A stretch of 64,000 nt of DNA, taken from assembly GCA_963677345.2 (NCBI GenBank), contig CAXXLC010000019.1, forward strand, positions 254,805 to 318,804, written 5' to 3'. Every line of letters begins with the position of its first letter. Position 1 is the first letter of the stretch. This document shows positions 24,992-34,286 of the stretch, in pieces. The stretch is from Saccharicrinis sp963677345. GTDB taxonomy: Bacteria > Bacteroidota > Bacteroidia > Bacteroidales > Marinilabiliaceae. Made by a program: the position numbers and the translations under genes. The notes under the pieces are model-generated. The model made no database searches. It was given only the letters and a program-made list of their open reading frames with translations, and had not been told where the DNA came from.

Positions 24992-26482
24992 CTATTTTTT
25001 ATTTGAAACCGGACTTCCCACTCGTGTCATTGCACATCTGAAGCCTAAGTCATCTCTGGCCTCACGCTCATCTAAGTACCTGCGAGTGCCAGGACTTAAC
25101 CAGTATGCTCTGTCTCTCCATGATCCTCCTTTGTATACTCTGGTTCTGTCAGAAACCAAAGAACCCATTTTTCCTGTATGAGCACCATACATATCTTTAG
25201 TATCTTGCTCGTTATCTAACCAGTCACTTGCAGGATTGATGTTTGATTGAGCATCACCATCACTAAAATTAATATTATCTGAAGTACGGTAGTTTTTCCT
25301 GTCTAAGATATCTTTATCTGTTTCGTTACGATATCTGATTCTACCTAAGCTGTCTTTTTCAACAACATAACCTTCTTCGTCAAGGACTTTTGTTTTAAAT
25401 ACGTTACCACGGAATGGACTGAATTCATCAACTTCGTCGAAAGAAAGAGGACGATAAACGTCAGCAACCCACTCGTTAACATTACCAGCCATACAATATA
25501 AACCATAATCGTTAGGGTAGTATGAGTGAACGTCAACAGTTATATCACCGCCATCATTAAGGTCTCCTGCCATACCCATATAGTCACCTCGGCTTCTTAC
25601 AAAGTTAGCCATCATTCTTCCTCGTTCTTTTGGATCAGCATTTCTTGTAATGTGACCATCCCAAGGGTATATTCTTCTGTTTGTTAATCTTTCTTCCTGA
25701 GAGTTACCTATTAAACCAAGAGCTGCATATTCCCATTCTGCTTCAGTTGGGAGTCGGTAACGTGGTAATAATATACCATCTTCCCAACGTACACGACGGC
25801 TATCTTTATTTGGATCCAGGTCGGGCATTGGTTTTTTACCTGCAATACCATCGTATTGTCCTAAAAGATATGCCTCTGTATTAAAGTTATTTTCACCTTG
25901 TTGGTTTACATCCATATCAAGAATCCCCATTTCAATAAGGATTTTTTCGTTTACTCTATCAGTACGCCACTGGCAAAAATCTGATGCTTGTAACCAGTTT
26001 ACACCAACAACAGGATATTCACTATATGCTGTATGACGAAGGTAGTTTTCAACCATAGGCTCGTTATATGCTAATGGTCTTCGCCAAACTAATGTGTCTG
26101 GTAACGCTTTTTTGTAAACTTCCGGATAATCAATAAACACTCTGTTAATCCAGTATAAATATTCACGGTAGTCAACGTTTCTAACTTCTGTCTCATCCAT
26201 ATAAAAAGAAGGAACAGTTACTCTTCTGGGAACATTATTCCAATCGTATAGTACATCTTGTTCTACTCTACCCATGATGAATGTACCACCTTCAATAAAT
26301 CGTAAACCAGGACCTGTGTTTTGTTCGTATCCTGCATAGTATTCAAATCCTCCGTTATCGGGGGTGTTGTATTCCCATCCGGTAGTTGAGGATACATTTC
26401 CTGAACCACCTTTGCTACACGAAGTGATTGCAACTAAGCTTAATGCAAGTGCAGTGTAAAAAAATCTAGTTTTAAGCTTCAT
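24992..26482 (-). CDS. gldJ: GldJ, type IX secretion/gliding lipoprotein
   Basis: A 496-residue lipoprotein with lipobox AITSC (Cys22) and a formylglycine-generating-enzyme-like (SUMF1) fold: FIEGGTFIMG, SFYMDETEVRNVDYREYLYW, YPVVGVNWLQASDFCQWRT, RLPTEAEWEYAALG, AGNVNEWVADVYRP and RVYKGGSWRDRAYWLSPGTR. GldJ and GldK share this fold without being sulfatase activators. GldJ is favoured because the divergent neighbours are porU and porV, the same gldJ-porU-porV order seen in Flavobacterium johnsoniae. It works at the outer membrane with the T9SS ring. GldK is the alternative name to exclude. Confidence 0.88.
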   Translation of the reverse strand: MKLKTRFFYTALALSLVAITSCSKGGSGNVSSTTGWEYNTPDNGGFEYYAGYEQNTGPGLRFIEGGTFIMGRVEQDVLYDWNNVPRRVTVPSFYMDETEVRNVDYREYLYWINRVFIDYPEVYKKALPDTLVWRRPLAYNEPMVENYLRHTAYSEYPVVGVNWLQASDFCQWRTDRVNEKILIEMGILDMDVNQQGENNFNTEAYLLGQYDGIAGKKPMPDLDPNKDSRRVRWEDGILLPRYRLPTEAEWEYAALGLIGNSQEERLTNRRIYPWDGHITRNADPKERGRMMANFVRSRGDYMGMAGDLNDGGDITVDVHSYYPNDYGLYCMAGNVNEWVADVYRPLSFDEVDEFSPFRGNVFKTKVLDEEGYVVEKDSLGRIRYRNETDKDILDRKNYRTSDNINFSDGDAQSNINPASDWLDNEQDTKDMYGAHTGKMGSLVSDRTRVYKGGSWRDRAYWLSPGTRRYLDEREARDDLGFRCAMTRVGSPVSNKK

Positions 26483-26788
26483 AGCGAATTATAATCTTAA
26501 AGTTTTCTTTTTTTAGGTTTAATAACGCATTAAAATAAATGCATCTTGTGCCTTATACTGCAAAAATAGAAAAAGGTTATAATCAAAAAATTATTCTTTA
26601 AAGTTTTTTTGTGTTTTTATTTAAAATAACCTGTTGATAAATGTTTCGTTTTTTACAATATTGTCATTTTATTAACGTTTTAAAACTTGTTTTGGTATGT
26701 AGGGTATATATTTTGTGTTTTTTTATTTTTGTAAAATTTAAGAACAAGTTAAACGCAAATGCGTTTATTTTTTGTGGTATAACATATA
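26483..26788. promoter_or_regulatory. Divergent gldJ/porU promoter region
   Basis: 306 bp without a gene. A minus-strand -7 box TATTTTTG (complement of 26561-26568) points to gldJ. A plus-strand TATTTTTG at 26724-26731 points to porU, leaving a leader of about 50 nt. No clear -33 partner at 19-21 bp was found for either, and no operator palindrome stands out. Confidence 0.5.
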
Positions 26789-29700
26789 ATGTCGATGAAT
26801 ATATTTAAGTTAGGATTGTGGGGGTGTATCCTTCTTCTATCTCTTAAAGTCTATGGTCAGGAAAAACTAGTGTTACATCGTGTAATAGAATGGAATGATC
26901 CTGTTCAATTTGCCGGAGGTGATGAAAAAATAATTGCCTTTAATTTTTCAGGGATGGATGGGGTTGATGAGTATACCAATCTTCCGGAGTATTATGAGAG
27001 TATATCTCTACCTGAAAATGTTGATCGTGTCTCGCTAAAAGTATTTATTGAAAATGAAGAGTATGTTTGGCCTTTACCTCAGGAGTTCAGTGGGTATAAA
27101 GATTATTTGTTTCCTGATATTGTTAATAGCAGTGTTACGTTTTCTCATTCCGGTAATCAATATTACGCAGATTTATCTTTAGTTCCTTTTGCAAAAGAAC
27201 CTAAGGATATCTGTTTTAGGAAATTAAAGTCTTTTGATATAGTTGTTCATTATAAGTTAAAAGAAAATGCTCAATTGAGTTCTGTTGAACAGACCGTTAG
27301 CCAATATTCAAATCATTCGGTGTTGGCTACTGGCAGTTGGCAAAAGATTAGCGTTGATCATACCGGTATATATAAAATAAGCTATTCCAAACTAAAAGAG
27401 TGGGGAATTTCAAATCCTTCCAATGTTGGGATTTATGGTAATGGCGGTAGATTGCTGCCGCAGGAAAATAGTGAGTACAGAGACGATGATTTAGTTGAAA
27501 ACGCTATCTGGCATTATGGAAATGCCGTGTATTTTTTCGCCCAGGGACCGGTAGTATGGGATTATGATTATTCAAAAGGGATGTACTTACATGAAAAGCA
27601 TCCCTATAGTGATTGTTCTTATTATTTTATTACCGAAAAAGAAGAAGCTTCCAAGAGTATAAGTGCTTCTGGTCTTCAACCTGAAGTTTACGAATCTGAA
27701 GTGGAGCAATATATTGATTATGACTATCATGAAGAGGATAATTTTAATTTAATCAGTTCGGGAAGTAAATGGCTGGGTGAAAAATTTGAGTATTATGGTA
27801 ATCCGTCTCAAACTTTTTCATTTTCTTTCCCAAATATGAATAGTGAATTGGATGGGCGTGTTTATTTGGCACTGGCAAGTCGGGCGTCTTCCTCAGCTAC
27901 CTTTGTAATATCTTGTGGAGATACCGAAATAGGTAGTAAAACAATCGCGGGTATTACAACCAGTGATCATGTAGGATACTTTGCCCGTGAAGGAACTTTA
28001 AATGCATCATTCACGCCCACCGGAGAAGATGTTGATATTACTATTGATTATAATAATGCATCTTCTTCAATAGGTTACCTGGATTATATTTCAATTAATG
28101 CTTACCGTAATTTAATATTTGGTGAAAATGAGCTATTGTTCAGGTATGCAAACTCAAACCGTTCAGAAGAGGATTTAAAATTTAATATTAAATCCTCTTT
28201 GAGTTCTTTAGTAGTATGGGATGTATCAAATCCCTTGAATCCGTTAAAGATAAATACAGGTTATAGCAACTCAGCCATATCGTTTAATTATACAACTATG
28301 GCCGCGAAAGAGTTTGTTGCTTTTGACCCAGATGGTTCATTTTCAAGTCCAGAATTGGTGCAGAGTGTCGATAATCAGGATTTGCATGGATTGGATAATG
28401 TAGATTTTATTATTGTTTGCTGTCCGGATTTTAAGGATGAAGCCATTCGATTGGGTGAAATTCATAAGGAATACAATGGTGTAACTTATTGTGTGGTAAC
28501 AAACGATCAGGTTTATAATGAGTTTTCATCAGGAAAGCCGGATGTGACAGCGATCAGGAGTTTCGTTAAAATGTTTTACGACCGGGCAGGTTTTGAGGAG
28601 AGCTTAAAGCCCAAAAACCTTTTATTGTTTGGAGATGGTTCTTATGATAACCGCCCTGGTTCTGAATATTGTAAGGTGATTACTTTTCAATCGGAGAATT
28701 CTATACATCAAACCAATTCATATGTAACAGATGATTATTTTGGATTGTTGGATGATGATGAAGGAAGTGCCATTACTTCTGAAAAAATTGATATAGGTAT
28801 AGGTCGGTTTCCTGTAAATACAATAGAAGAAGCTGAGAATGCTGTGAATAAATCTTACCGGTATTTATATAATCAGACTATGGACTCATGGAAAAGTAAC
28901 CTGACTTTTGTGGGTGACGATGGGGATAGTAATATTCATATGGATGATGCAAACAAATTAGCCGAGAAAGTAAATATTTTATATCCCAAGTTCAATATCA
29001 ATAAAATATATTTTGATGCTTATGAAAAAGTGCAAAGCTCTACAGATGCAAAATATCCTGAGGTAGAAGAAAAAATTGAAGAAATTTTAGATGAAGGTAC
29101 GTTGATATTTAATTATACAGGTCACGGAAGTCCTGAAGTACTTTCGAGTGAGAGAGTCATAACTATGGATAAAATAGAAGCATGGCAAAATTATAATAAG
29201 TTACCAATTTTTGTTACTGCAACGTGCGAATTTAGTCGTTATGATGATCATGAAACAAATTCTGCCGGAGAGCTTATATTTACTCATGATTTAGGTGGAG
29301 GGATTGCCCTTTATACAACAACAAGGATTGTTTATTCAAGTTTAAACTACAAAGTAAATAATAGTTTTTATGATAATATTTTTGAATTGGATGATAATGG
29401 GAAGCCATTGACTTTAGGGGAAATTATGAAATTAACAAAGCATAATTCAGGTAATAGTGTAAATAAGTTGAATTTTACACTATTGGGGGATCCTGCTTTG
29501 CAGCCTGGTTATCCGGAGTATAACGTAAATACATTAGAGCTCAATGATGTTGATGTATCGAATAAGATTGATACTTTAAAAGCTTTAAGTCACAATATAA
29601 TTCAAGGTGAAATTACAAATGCATCAGGAGGTATTCAGTCTGATTTTAATGGCGAGGTTTATATTTCTGTCTACGATAAACGTACCTTAGTCTCTACTCT

Positions 29701-30577
29701 TGATAATACCGGACAGGGAGTATTTCAATACGAAGATTATACAACAAAAGTATTTCGTGGTAAATCAGAAGTTGTAAGTGGAGCGTTTGAATGTGAATTT
29801 ATTGTTCCTAAAGATATTCGTTATAATTTTGATAAAGGTAAAATTAGCTATTATGCATCCTCTGATGATAACAGAGAAGCTTTTGGTGCTTTTGATGATG
29901 TTGTTGTAGGGGGCTTTTCTGATGATGTTGATGAAGATACAGAGGGGCCTGAAATAGAACTCTATGTAAACAATCAAAATGCGACAAGTGTTGGGCCAAC
30001 GCCTGTTTTATATATTAACTTATATGATGTAAGTGGCATTAATACAACAGGGAATGGAATAGGTCATGATATAACTTGCATTTTAGATGAGGATAGTAGT
30101 AACCCTATTGTGTTGAATTCATATTTTGAACCGGAACTGAATAATTATCAGAAAGGAACGGTAGAATATCAATTTGATCAATTAGAAACAGGAGAACATA
30201 AGGTTACTATAAAAGCATGGGATATATATAATAACTCATCTTCAGTTAACGTTACTTTTGTTGTTGATGAAAATAAAAAACTCGATGTTAATCAGGCTAT
30301 GGTTTACCCTAATCCTGTGAAAACAGGTAGTGTGGCTTATTTTTATTTTGAACATGATGACCCTAATTCAATATTAAACTTAACAATTAATGTATATTCA
30401 AAAAGTGGAACATTAATTTTACAACAAGAAGAATCTGTTGTATCTTTAAGTAATACTATTTCTCCAATTGAATGGAATGTTAATATAAACCCCGGAATGT
30501 ATATTTATGAAATAGTGATTAATTCAGAAACGGGAAGAAATGGTAGGGTTTCCGGAAAAATTATTGTTCTACCATAA
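26789..30577 (+). CDS. porU: PorU, type IX secretion sortase
   Basis: A 1262-residue exported protein (signal LGLWGCILLLSLKVYGQ) of the gingipain-like C25 peptidase family. PorU cuts the C-terminal signal of T9SS cargo and attaches the cargo to anionic LPS. The catalytic pair is His779 in NYTGHGSPE and Cys813 in VTATCEFSRYDD. The peptidase domain starts around residue 540 (VDFIIVCCPDFKDEAIRLGE). The protein ends with a T9SS type A-like domain (VYPNPVKTG ... MYIYEIV ... GRVSGKIIVLP), as is usual for PorU. porV follows after 66 bp. Confidence 0.95.
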   Translation: MSMNIFKLGLWGCILLLSLKVYGQEKLVLHRVIEWNDPVQFAGGDEKIIAFNFSGMDGVDEYTNLPEYYESISLPENVDRVSLKVFIENEEYVWPLPQEFSGYKDYLFPDIVNSSVTFSHSGNQYYADLSLVPFAKEPKDICFRKLKSFDIVVHYKLKENAQLSSVEQTVSQYSNHSVLATGSWQKISVDHTGIYKISYSKLKEWGISNPSNVGIYGNGGRLLPQENSEYRDDDLVENAIWHYGNAVYFFAQGPVVWDYDYSKGMYLHEKHPYSDCSYYFITEKEEASKSISASGLQPEVYESEVEQYIDYDYHEEDNFNLISSGSKWLGEKFEYYGNPSQTFSFSFPNMNSELDGRVYLALASRASSSATFVISCGDTEIGSKTIAGITTSDHVGYFAREGTLNASFTPTGEDVDITIDYNNASSSIGYLDYISINAYRNLIFGENELLFRYANSNRSEEDLKFNIKSSLSSLVVWDVSNPLNPLKINTGYSNSAISFNYTTMAAKEFVAFDPDGSFSSPELVQSVDNQDLHGLDNVDFIIVCCPDFKDEAIRLGEIHKEYNGVTYCVVTNDQVYNEFSSGKPDVTAIRSFVKMFYDRAGFEESLKPKNLLLFGDGSYDNRPGSEYCKVITFQSENSIHQTNSYVTDDYFGLLDDDEGSAITSEKIDIGIGRFPVNTIEEAENAVNKSYRYLYNQTMDSWKSNLTFVGDDGDSNIHMDDANKLAEKVNILYPKFNINKIYFDAYEKVQSSTDAKYPEVEEKIEEILDEGTLIFNYTGHGSPEVLSSERVITMDKIEAWQNYNKLPIFVTATCEFSRYDDHETNSAGELIFTHDLGGGIALYTTTRIVYSSLNYKVNNSFYDNIFELDDNGKPLTLGEIMKLTKHNSGNSVNKLNFTLLGDPALQPGYPEYNVNTLELNDVDVSNKIDTLKALSHNIIQGEITNASGGIQSDFNGEVYISVYDKRTLVSTLDNTGQGVFQYEDYTTKVFRGKSEVVSGAFECEFIVPKDIRYNFDKGKISYYASSDDNREAFGAFDDVVVGGFSDDVDEDTEGPEIELYVNNQNATSVGPTPVLYINLYDVSGINTTGNGIGHDITCILDEDSSNPIVLNSYFEPELNNYQKGTVEYQFDQLETGEHKVTIKAWDIYNNSSSVNVTFVVDENKKLDVNQAMVYPNPVKTGSVAYFYFEHDDPNSILNLTINVYSKSGTLILQQEESVVSLSNTISPIEWNVNINPGMYIYEIVINSETGRNGRVSGKIIVLP

Positions 30578-30598
30578 TAAAAATGCTTTTTTTGAGTT

Positions 30599-30606
30599 TA
30601 CCTTTG
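30599..30606 (+). promoter_or_regulatory. -7 element TACCTTTG upstream of porV
   Basis: Consensus TAnnTTTG box 38 bp before the porV ATG, so porV can be transcribed independently of porU. No good -33 partner is visible. Confidence 0.55.
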
Positions 30607-30643
30607 TAGTTTAATTTAATTAGGAAAGAAAACAAATAGGAAA

Positions 30644-31759
30644 ATGTATAAAATATTTTTTAAATTGATAGTGGTTTGTGCTATCGGGTTGATGTTTACA
30701 GAGAATTTGTATTCTCAGGATGGGGTAGATAAAAGTGTTATAATGCCAACAGCAACTCCGTTTTTAAATATAACACCAGAGTCAAGAGGGGGAGCAATGG
30801 GTGATGCCGGTGTGGCTACAAGTCCGGATGTTAATTCCCAGTATTGGAACTCGGCTAAATATGCTTTCCTTGATCAGGATATGGGAGCATCTTTATCTTA
30901 TACACCCTGGTTGCGTAATCTGGTAAATGACATTAATTTACTATATCTTACTTTTTACAAAAGAATAGATAAAGTTCAGGCTTTTAGTGCATCTTTAAGA
31001 TATTTTGATTTGGGTACTATTACTTTTAGGCAGACTGAAGATGATTTGGGATATACTGGTCAACCAAATGAATTTGCAATTGATGCTGCATATTCCAGGA
31101 AGCTATCAGACGTTATTTCTGGATCAGTTGCCTTCAGGTATATTCGATCAGATATAACCAATGGGAGTGGGACCGAAGGTGTTGCTGGTAATGCCTTTGC
31201 TGCAGATTTAAACTTTTATTACACAGAGCCTGTAAAATGGGGTGGAAGGCGAGGAGATATTGCTGCAGGGTTAAATATTACTAACATTGGTTCTAAAATA
31301 TCTTATGATGATGGGGACACTCAAAATTTTCTGCCTGCCAGATTAAGGATTGGTGGAGCCTATAATACCGAAGTAGATAAATATAATAAAGTTGGTTTTA
31401 CAATTGATGTTTACCGTCAGATGGTAGCTAAGTCAACAGAAGATGATACCAATGAAGATATATCAGTTCCTGCATCATTTTTTAAATCATTTGGCGATTT
31501 TGCGGTAGAAGATTTAATGATTTCAGTAGGTGCAGAATATATCTATGCCGATCAGTTTGCTGTTAGAGCAGGTTATTATCATGAAGATGAGTCTTTGGGT
31601 AATGGTAAGTTTGCTACGGTTGGAGCAGGAATTAACTTTAATATGTTAACCATTGATGCGTCTTACATTATTACAATGGCATCAAATAATCCTTTGGCTA
31701 ATACCATCAGGTTCTCATTGAGCTTAAATTTTGATGAACTTAATAATAAAAGAAGATAA
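30644..31759 (+). CDS. porV: PorV, type IX secretion outer-membrane shuttle protein
   Basis: A 371-residue FadL-like outer-membrane beta-barrel with signal peptide (LIVVCAIGLMFTENLYSQ). The N-terminal plug signature TPFLNITPESRGGAMGDAG and ATSPDVNSQYWNSAKYAF is characteristic of PorV/LptO. The C-terminus ends in alternating hydrophobics of a final strand (NTIRFSLSLNF). PorV collects cargo from the SprA translocon and delivers it to PorU, whose gene is immediately upstream. A strong terminator follows at 31787. Confidence 0.95.
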   Translation: MYKIFFKLIVVCAIGLMFTENLYSQDGVDKSVIMPTATPFLNITPESRGGAMGDAGVATSPDVNSQYWNSAKYAFLDQDMGASLSYTPWLRNLVNDINLLYLTFYKRIDKVQAFSASLRYFDLGTITFRQTEDDLGYTGQPNEFAIDAAYSRKLSDVISGSVAFRYIRSDITNGSGTEGVAGNAFAADLNFYYTEPVKWGGRRGDIAAGLNITNIGSKISYDDGDTQNFLPARLRIGGAYNTEVDKYNKVGFTIDVYRQMVAKSTEDDTNEDISVPASFFKSFGDFAVEDLMISVGAEYIYADQFAVRAGYYHEDESLGNGKFATVGAGINFNMLTIDASYIITMASNNPLANTIRFSLSLNFDELNNKRR

Positions 31760-31786
31760 TAGGTGTTAAATATCTCATATATTTGT

Positions 31787-31822
31787 AATCCTGAGGTTTT
31801 ATAAGCTCAGGATTTTTTTTTG
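31787..31822 (+). terminator. Terminator after porV
   Basis: AATCCTGAG (31787-31795) and CTCAGGATT (31806-31814) form a 9-bp stem with a 10-base loop followed by a run of T. It ends the porU-porV unit 15 bp before ispF. Confidence 0.92.
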
Positions 31823-31836
31823 AAATATGATTTTTT

Positions 31837-32313
31837 ATGAAATTAAGAGTTGGATTTGGATATGATGTTCATCGTTTAGGATTAAATGAGGAGCTGTGGA
31901 TAGGTGGTATAAATATACCTTTTGAAAAAGGATCAATAGGTCATTCTGATGGTGATGTATTAATTCATGCTATATGTGATGCCTTGCTTGGTGCTGCCAA
32001 TATGAGAGATATTGGTTTTCATTTTCCTGATACTTCTGATGATTTTAAAGGAATAGATAGTAAGATATTATTGAAACGCACCGTTGAGATTATTGGAGAA
32101 AAAGGATATTCTATTAATAATATTGACTCCACAATTTGTCTGGAAAAACCTAAGTTAAAAGATTTAATTCCTGAGATGCAAAAGGTACTAGCTGAGGTTA
32201 TGTGTATAGATATTGAAGATATTTCCATAAAAGCAACCACAACAGAAAAGCTTGGTTTTGTTGGTACACAGGAAGGAATTGCAGCCTACGCAACAGTATT
32301 AATTCAGAAATAA
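31837..32313 (+). CDS. ispF: IspF, 2-C-methyl-D-erythritol 2,4-cyclodiphosphate synthase
   Basis: Fifth enzyme of the MEP isoprenoid pathway, cyclising CDP-methylerythritol phosphate to MEcPP and releasing CMP. The zinc site is Asp10 and His12 in GYDVHRLG plus His44 in DVLIHAICDALLGA. SIGHSDGD and FVGTQEGIAAYA are further signature blocks. Length 158 is standard. It follows the porV terminator closely, so its promoter must be within the short gap or it depends on read-through. Confidence 0.97.
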   Translation: MKLRVGFGYDVHRLGLNEELWIGGINIPFEKGSIGHSDGDVLIHAICDALLGAANMRDIGFHFPDTSDDFKGIDSKILLKRTVEIIGEKGYSINNIDSTICLEKPKLKDLIPEMQKVLAEVMCIDIEDISIKATTTEKLGFVGTQEGIAAYATVLIQK

Positions 32314-32357
32314 CATATCTAAATATGTAGATATGGAGTTTGTGTAATTTTAAATAT

Positions 32358-32365
32358 TATATTTG
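32358..32365 (+). promoter_or_regulatory. -7 element TATATTTG before the CoA-binding gene
   Basis: Consensus box placing transcription start near 32372. This rules out the upstream in-frame TGT/ATG extension at 32340 and supports ATG 32388. Confidence 0.75.
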
Positions 32366-32387
32366 CACTCAAAATAAATTTTTTAAT

Positions 32388-32753
32388 ATGGGAGCTAAGA
32401 AAACTTTAGTTATAGGAGCAAGTGAAAATCCGGAAAGGTATTCAAATAAGGCGATTAAAAAATTGGCCGCAAATAATCATCCTATTGTTGCTGTTGGGAA
32501 TAAAAATGGGATAGTTGGTGATATTCCGATTCAGACAGAGGTTTTAGATACCACAGATATTGACACTGTGACTTTATATATTGGTGCTAAACATCAGGCT
32601 AAATATTACGATATTATTGAGGCTTTAAAACCTCAAAGGATTATTTTTAATCCGGGTACTGAAAATGTTGAGTTGGAGCGTTTGGCTGAAAGAAATAATA
32701 TAGAAGTGGTTCATGCTTGTACTTTGGTAATGTTAAGTACTGGACAGTATTGA
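32388..32753 (+). CDS. CoA-binding (YccU-like) Rossmann protein
   Basis: A 121-residue single-domain protein of the CoA_binding_2 family: KTLVIGASENPERYSNKAI is the nucleotide loop, HPIVAVGNKNG and TVTLYIGAKHQAKYYDII follow, and RIIFNPGTENVELERLAE and VHACTLVMLSTGQY close the fold. The domain resembles the CoA-binding half of succinyl-CoA synthetases but stands alone; its physiological role is not established. The start is set by the -7 box at 32358. The thioredoxin-like gene follows after 4 bp, so the two are co-transcribed. Confidence 0.9.
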   Translation: MGAKKTLVIGASENPERYSNKAIKKLAANNHPIVAVGNKNGIVGDIPIQTEVLDTTDIDTVTLYIGAKHQAKYYDIIEALKPQRIIFNPGTENVELERLAERNNIEVVHACTLVMLSTGQY

Positions 32754-32757
32754 GGAT

Positions 32758-33084
32758 ATGTATGCAGTAGAAAGCTATAAGGAGTTTGAAAGAGAAGTTG
32801 AAGATAATGATGCTGTTGTTTTCTACTTCTCTCATGAGGATTGCTCTGTTTGTAGGGTGATGCTTCCTAAAATAGAACAGATGTTAGAAACTTCTTTTCC
32901 TCAAATTAAGTTAGTCTATTCCAATACACATCATTTTCCTGATGTTGCTGCCCAGAATAGAATATTTACAGTGCCTTCCGTTTTAATTTATTTTGCTGGA
33001 AAACAATATTTTCAGTTTAGTAGAAATTTTTCTGTAGAAGAAATTAAAAAAGCAATTGAGCGTCCTTATAGTATGTGTTTCTGA
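32758..33084 (+). CDS. Thioredoxin-like protein
   Basis: A 108-residue thioredoxin-fold protein without a signal peptide. The active-site motif is CSVC (Cys29, Cys32) in SHEDCSVCRVM, and the cis-proline loop is in FTVPSVLIYFAGKQ. The atypical CSVC dipeptide and short length separate it from canonical TrxA (CGPC), so it may act on a dedicated partner. The ATG begins 4 bp after the CoA-binding gene. No terminator seen. Confidence 0.85.
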   Translation: MYAVESYKEFEREVEDNDAVVFYFSHEDCSVCRVMLPKIEQMLETSFPQIKLVYSNTHHFPDVAAQNRIFTVPSVLIYFAGKQYFQFSRNFSVEEIKKAIERPYSMCF

Positions 33085-33183
33085 ATGTTTTTATTTTAAC
33101 CCGCAATGTTCATTACGAAGTTCTAATACATAATCCAGGTTTAAGTGATTTCGATTTTTCTCATTTTACTTTTACGAAATTTT

Positions 33184-34155
33184 CTAGTCGAAAGTTTGGT
33201 TAGAATTAGATGAGATACGGATCATTTCTTCATATTCCTCTGCCGATAGGTCGTTAAAATAATAATGTGATGGGTTTACTTTTTTGTCTTTCACATGAAC
33301 TTCATAATGAAGGTGAGGAGCAGTAGAGGTGCCTGTGTTGCCTACATAACCTATGATGTCACCTCTTTTAACTTTTTGTCCTACTCTTACAATAAAATCA
33401 TTCATATGAGCGTAAAGGGTTTTAAAACCAAAGCCATGGTCAATCACTACGCTATTCCCATAACCAGTTTTGTCTCTTCTGACTTTACAAACAGTACCAT
33501 CTCCAGTTGCGTAAATGTCTGTTCCACTGGGAGCTGAGAAGTCCATTCCAGAATGAAAGCGACGTGTTTTGTAAATTGGGTGTATTCTGTATCCCCACCC
33601 GCTGGCAGTTCTTTTTAAATCTTTATTAGATATGGGCATAATAGCCGGAGTACATTTTAACAGGTCTTCGTTTCTTTTAGCTAGCTCTATGATTTCATCA
33701 AAAGATTTTGATTGAACATAAGCTTGTTTTACAATTACGTCCAACTTTTTTGCTGTTGAAATAACCAATTCAGAATTGTCTAAATCTTCAAGAGGTTCGT
33801 ACCGGTTTACTCCACCAAATCCTGCTTTTCTAATTGAATAAGGTATTGAGTCAGCTTGAAATATCACTCTGTAAATATTTTCATCACGAAGCTGTATGTC
33901 GTCTAAAACCTTTGTGGTTTCATCAAGGCGCTTGCTTAATATTTCAAACTGAGTAGTAAGTCGGGCATTTTCTCTGATTAATCTTTTTTCTTTGGGACTG
34001 TCAATAAAGTTGGTGTATGCAAAAAAGTACACCAGGCCTAATAATGCACCAAAGAAAAAATGGAAGAAAACTCTGGATAAATAGTACTTAAAACCTGTTT
34101 CTATTTTGTCATAACTTAGTGTATCAGGATTATATCTAAATTTAACTTTTGACAT
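33184..34155 (-). CDS. M23-family peptidase (LytM-like) with membrane anchor
   Basis: A 323-residue envelope protein: short cytoplasmic N-terminus, one membrane helix (FFGALLGLVYFFAYTNFI), a coiled coil (about residues 55-90, RLIRENARLTTQFEILSKRL), and a C-terminal LytM domain. Zinc ligands are in RRFHSGMDFSAPSGTDIYA and HLHYEVHVKD, and GYGNSVVIDHGFGFKTLYAH is the core. The ligands appear intact, so it may be an active endopeptidase rather than an EnvC-type activator. It is divergent from alaS with its own -7 box. Confidence 0.92.
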   Translation of the reverse strand: MSKVKFRYNPDTLSYDKIETGFKYYLSRVFFHFFFGALLGLVYFFAYTNFIDSPKEKRLIRENARLTTQFEILSKRLDETTKVLDDIQLRDENIYRVIFQADSIPYSIRKAGFGGVNRYEPLEDLDNSELVISTAKKLDVIVKQAYVQSKSFDEIIELAKRNEDLLKCTPAIMPISNKDLKRTASGWGYRIHPIYKTRRFHSGMDFSAPSGTDIYATGDGTVCKVRRDKTGYGNSVVIDHGFGFKTLYAHMNDFIVRVGQKVKRGDIIGYVGNTGTSTAPHLHYEVHVKDKKVNPSHYYFNDLSAEEYEEMIRISSNSNQTFD

Positions 34156-34207
34156 ATTTGAAATAAGTTTTTGTTCTTTTAAAAGGATTTTTGCCTGTTA
34201 AACGCTG

Positions 34208-34234
34208 CAAAATTAGTTAAATAATCTACCTTTG
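34208..34234. promoter_or_regulatory. Back-to-back promoters for the M23 gene (-) and alaS (+)
   Basis: Minus-strand TAATTTTG (complement of 34208-34215) points to the M23 peptidase gene and plus-strand TACCTTTG (34227-34234) points to alaS. Both fit TAnnTTTG and are only 11 bp apart, so the two polymerase sites overlap and may compete. Confidence 0.7.
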
Positions 34235-34286
34235 CAACTTCCAAAGTGAGTGTATATTCGAAAATAAAAATGATAATAATATAAGT

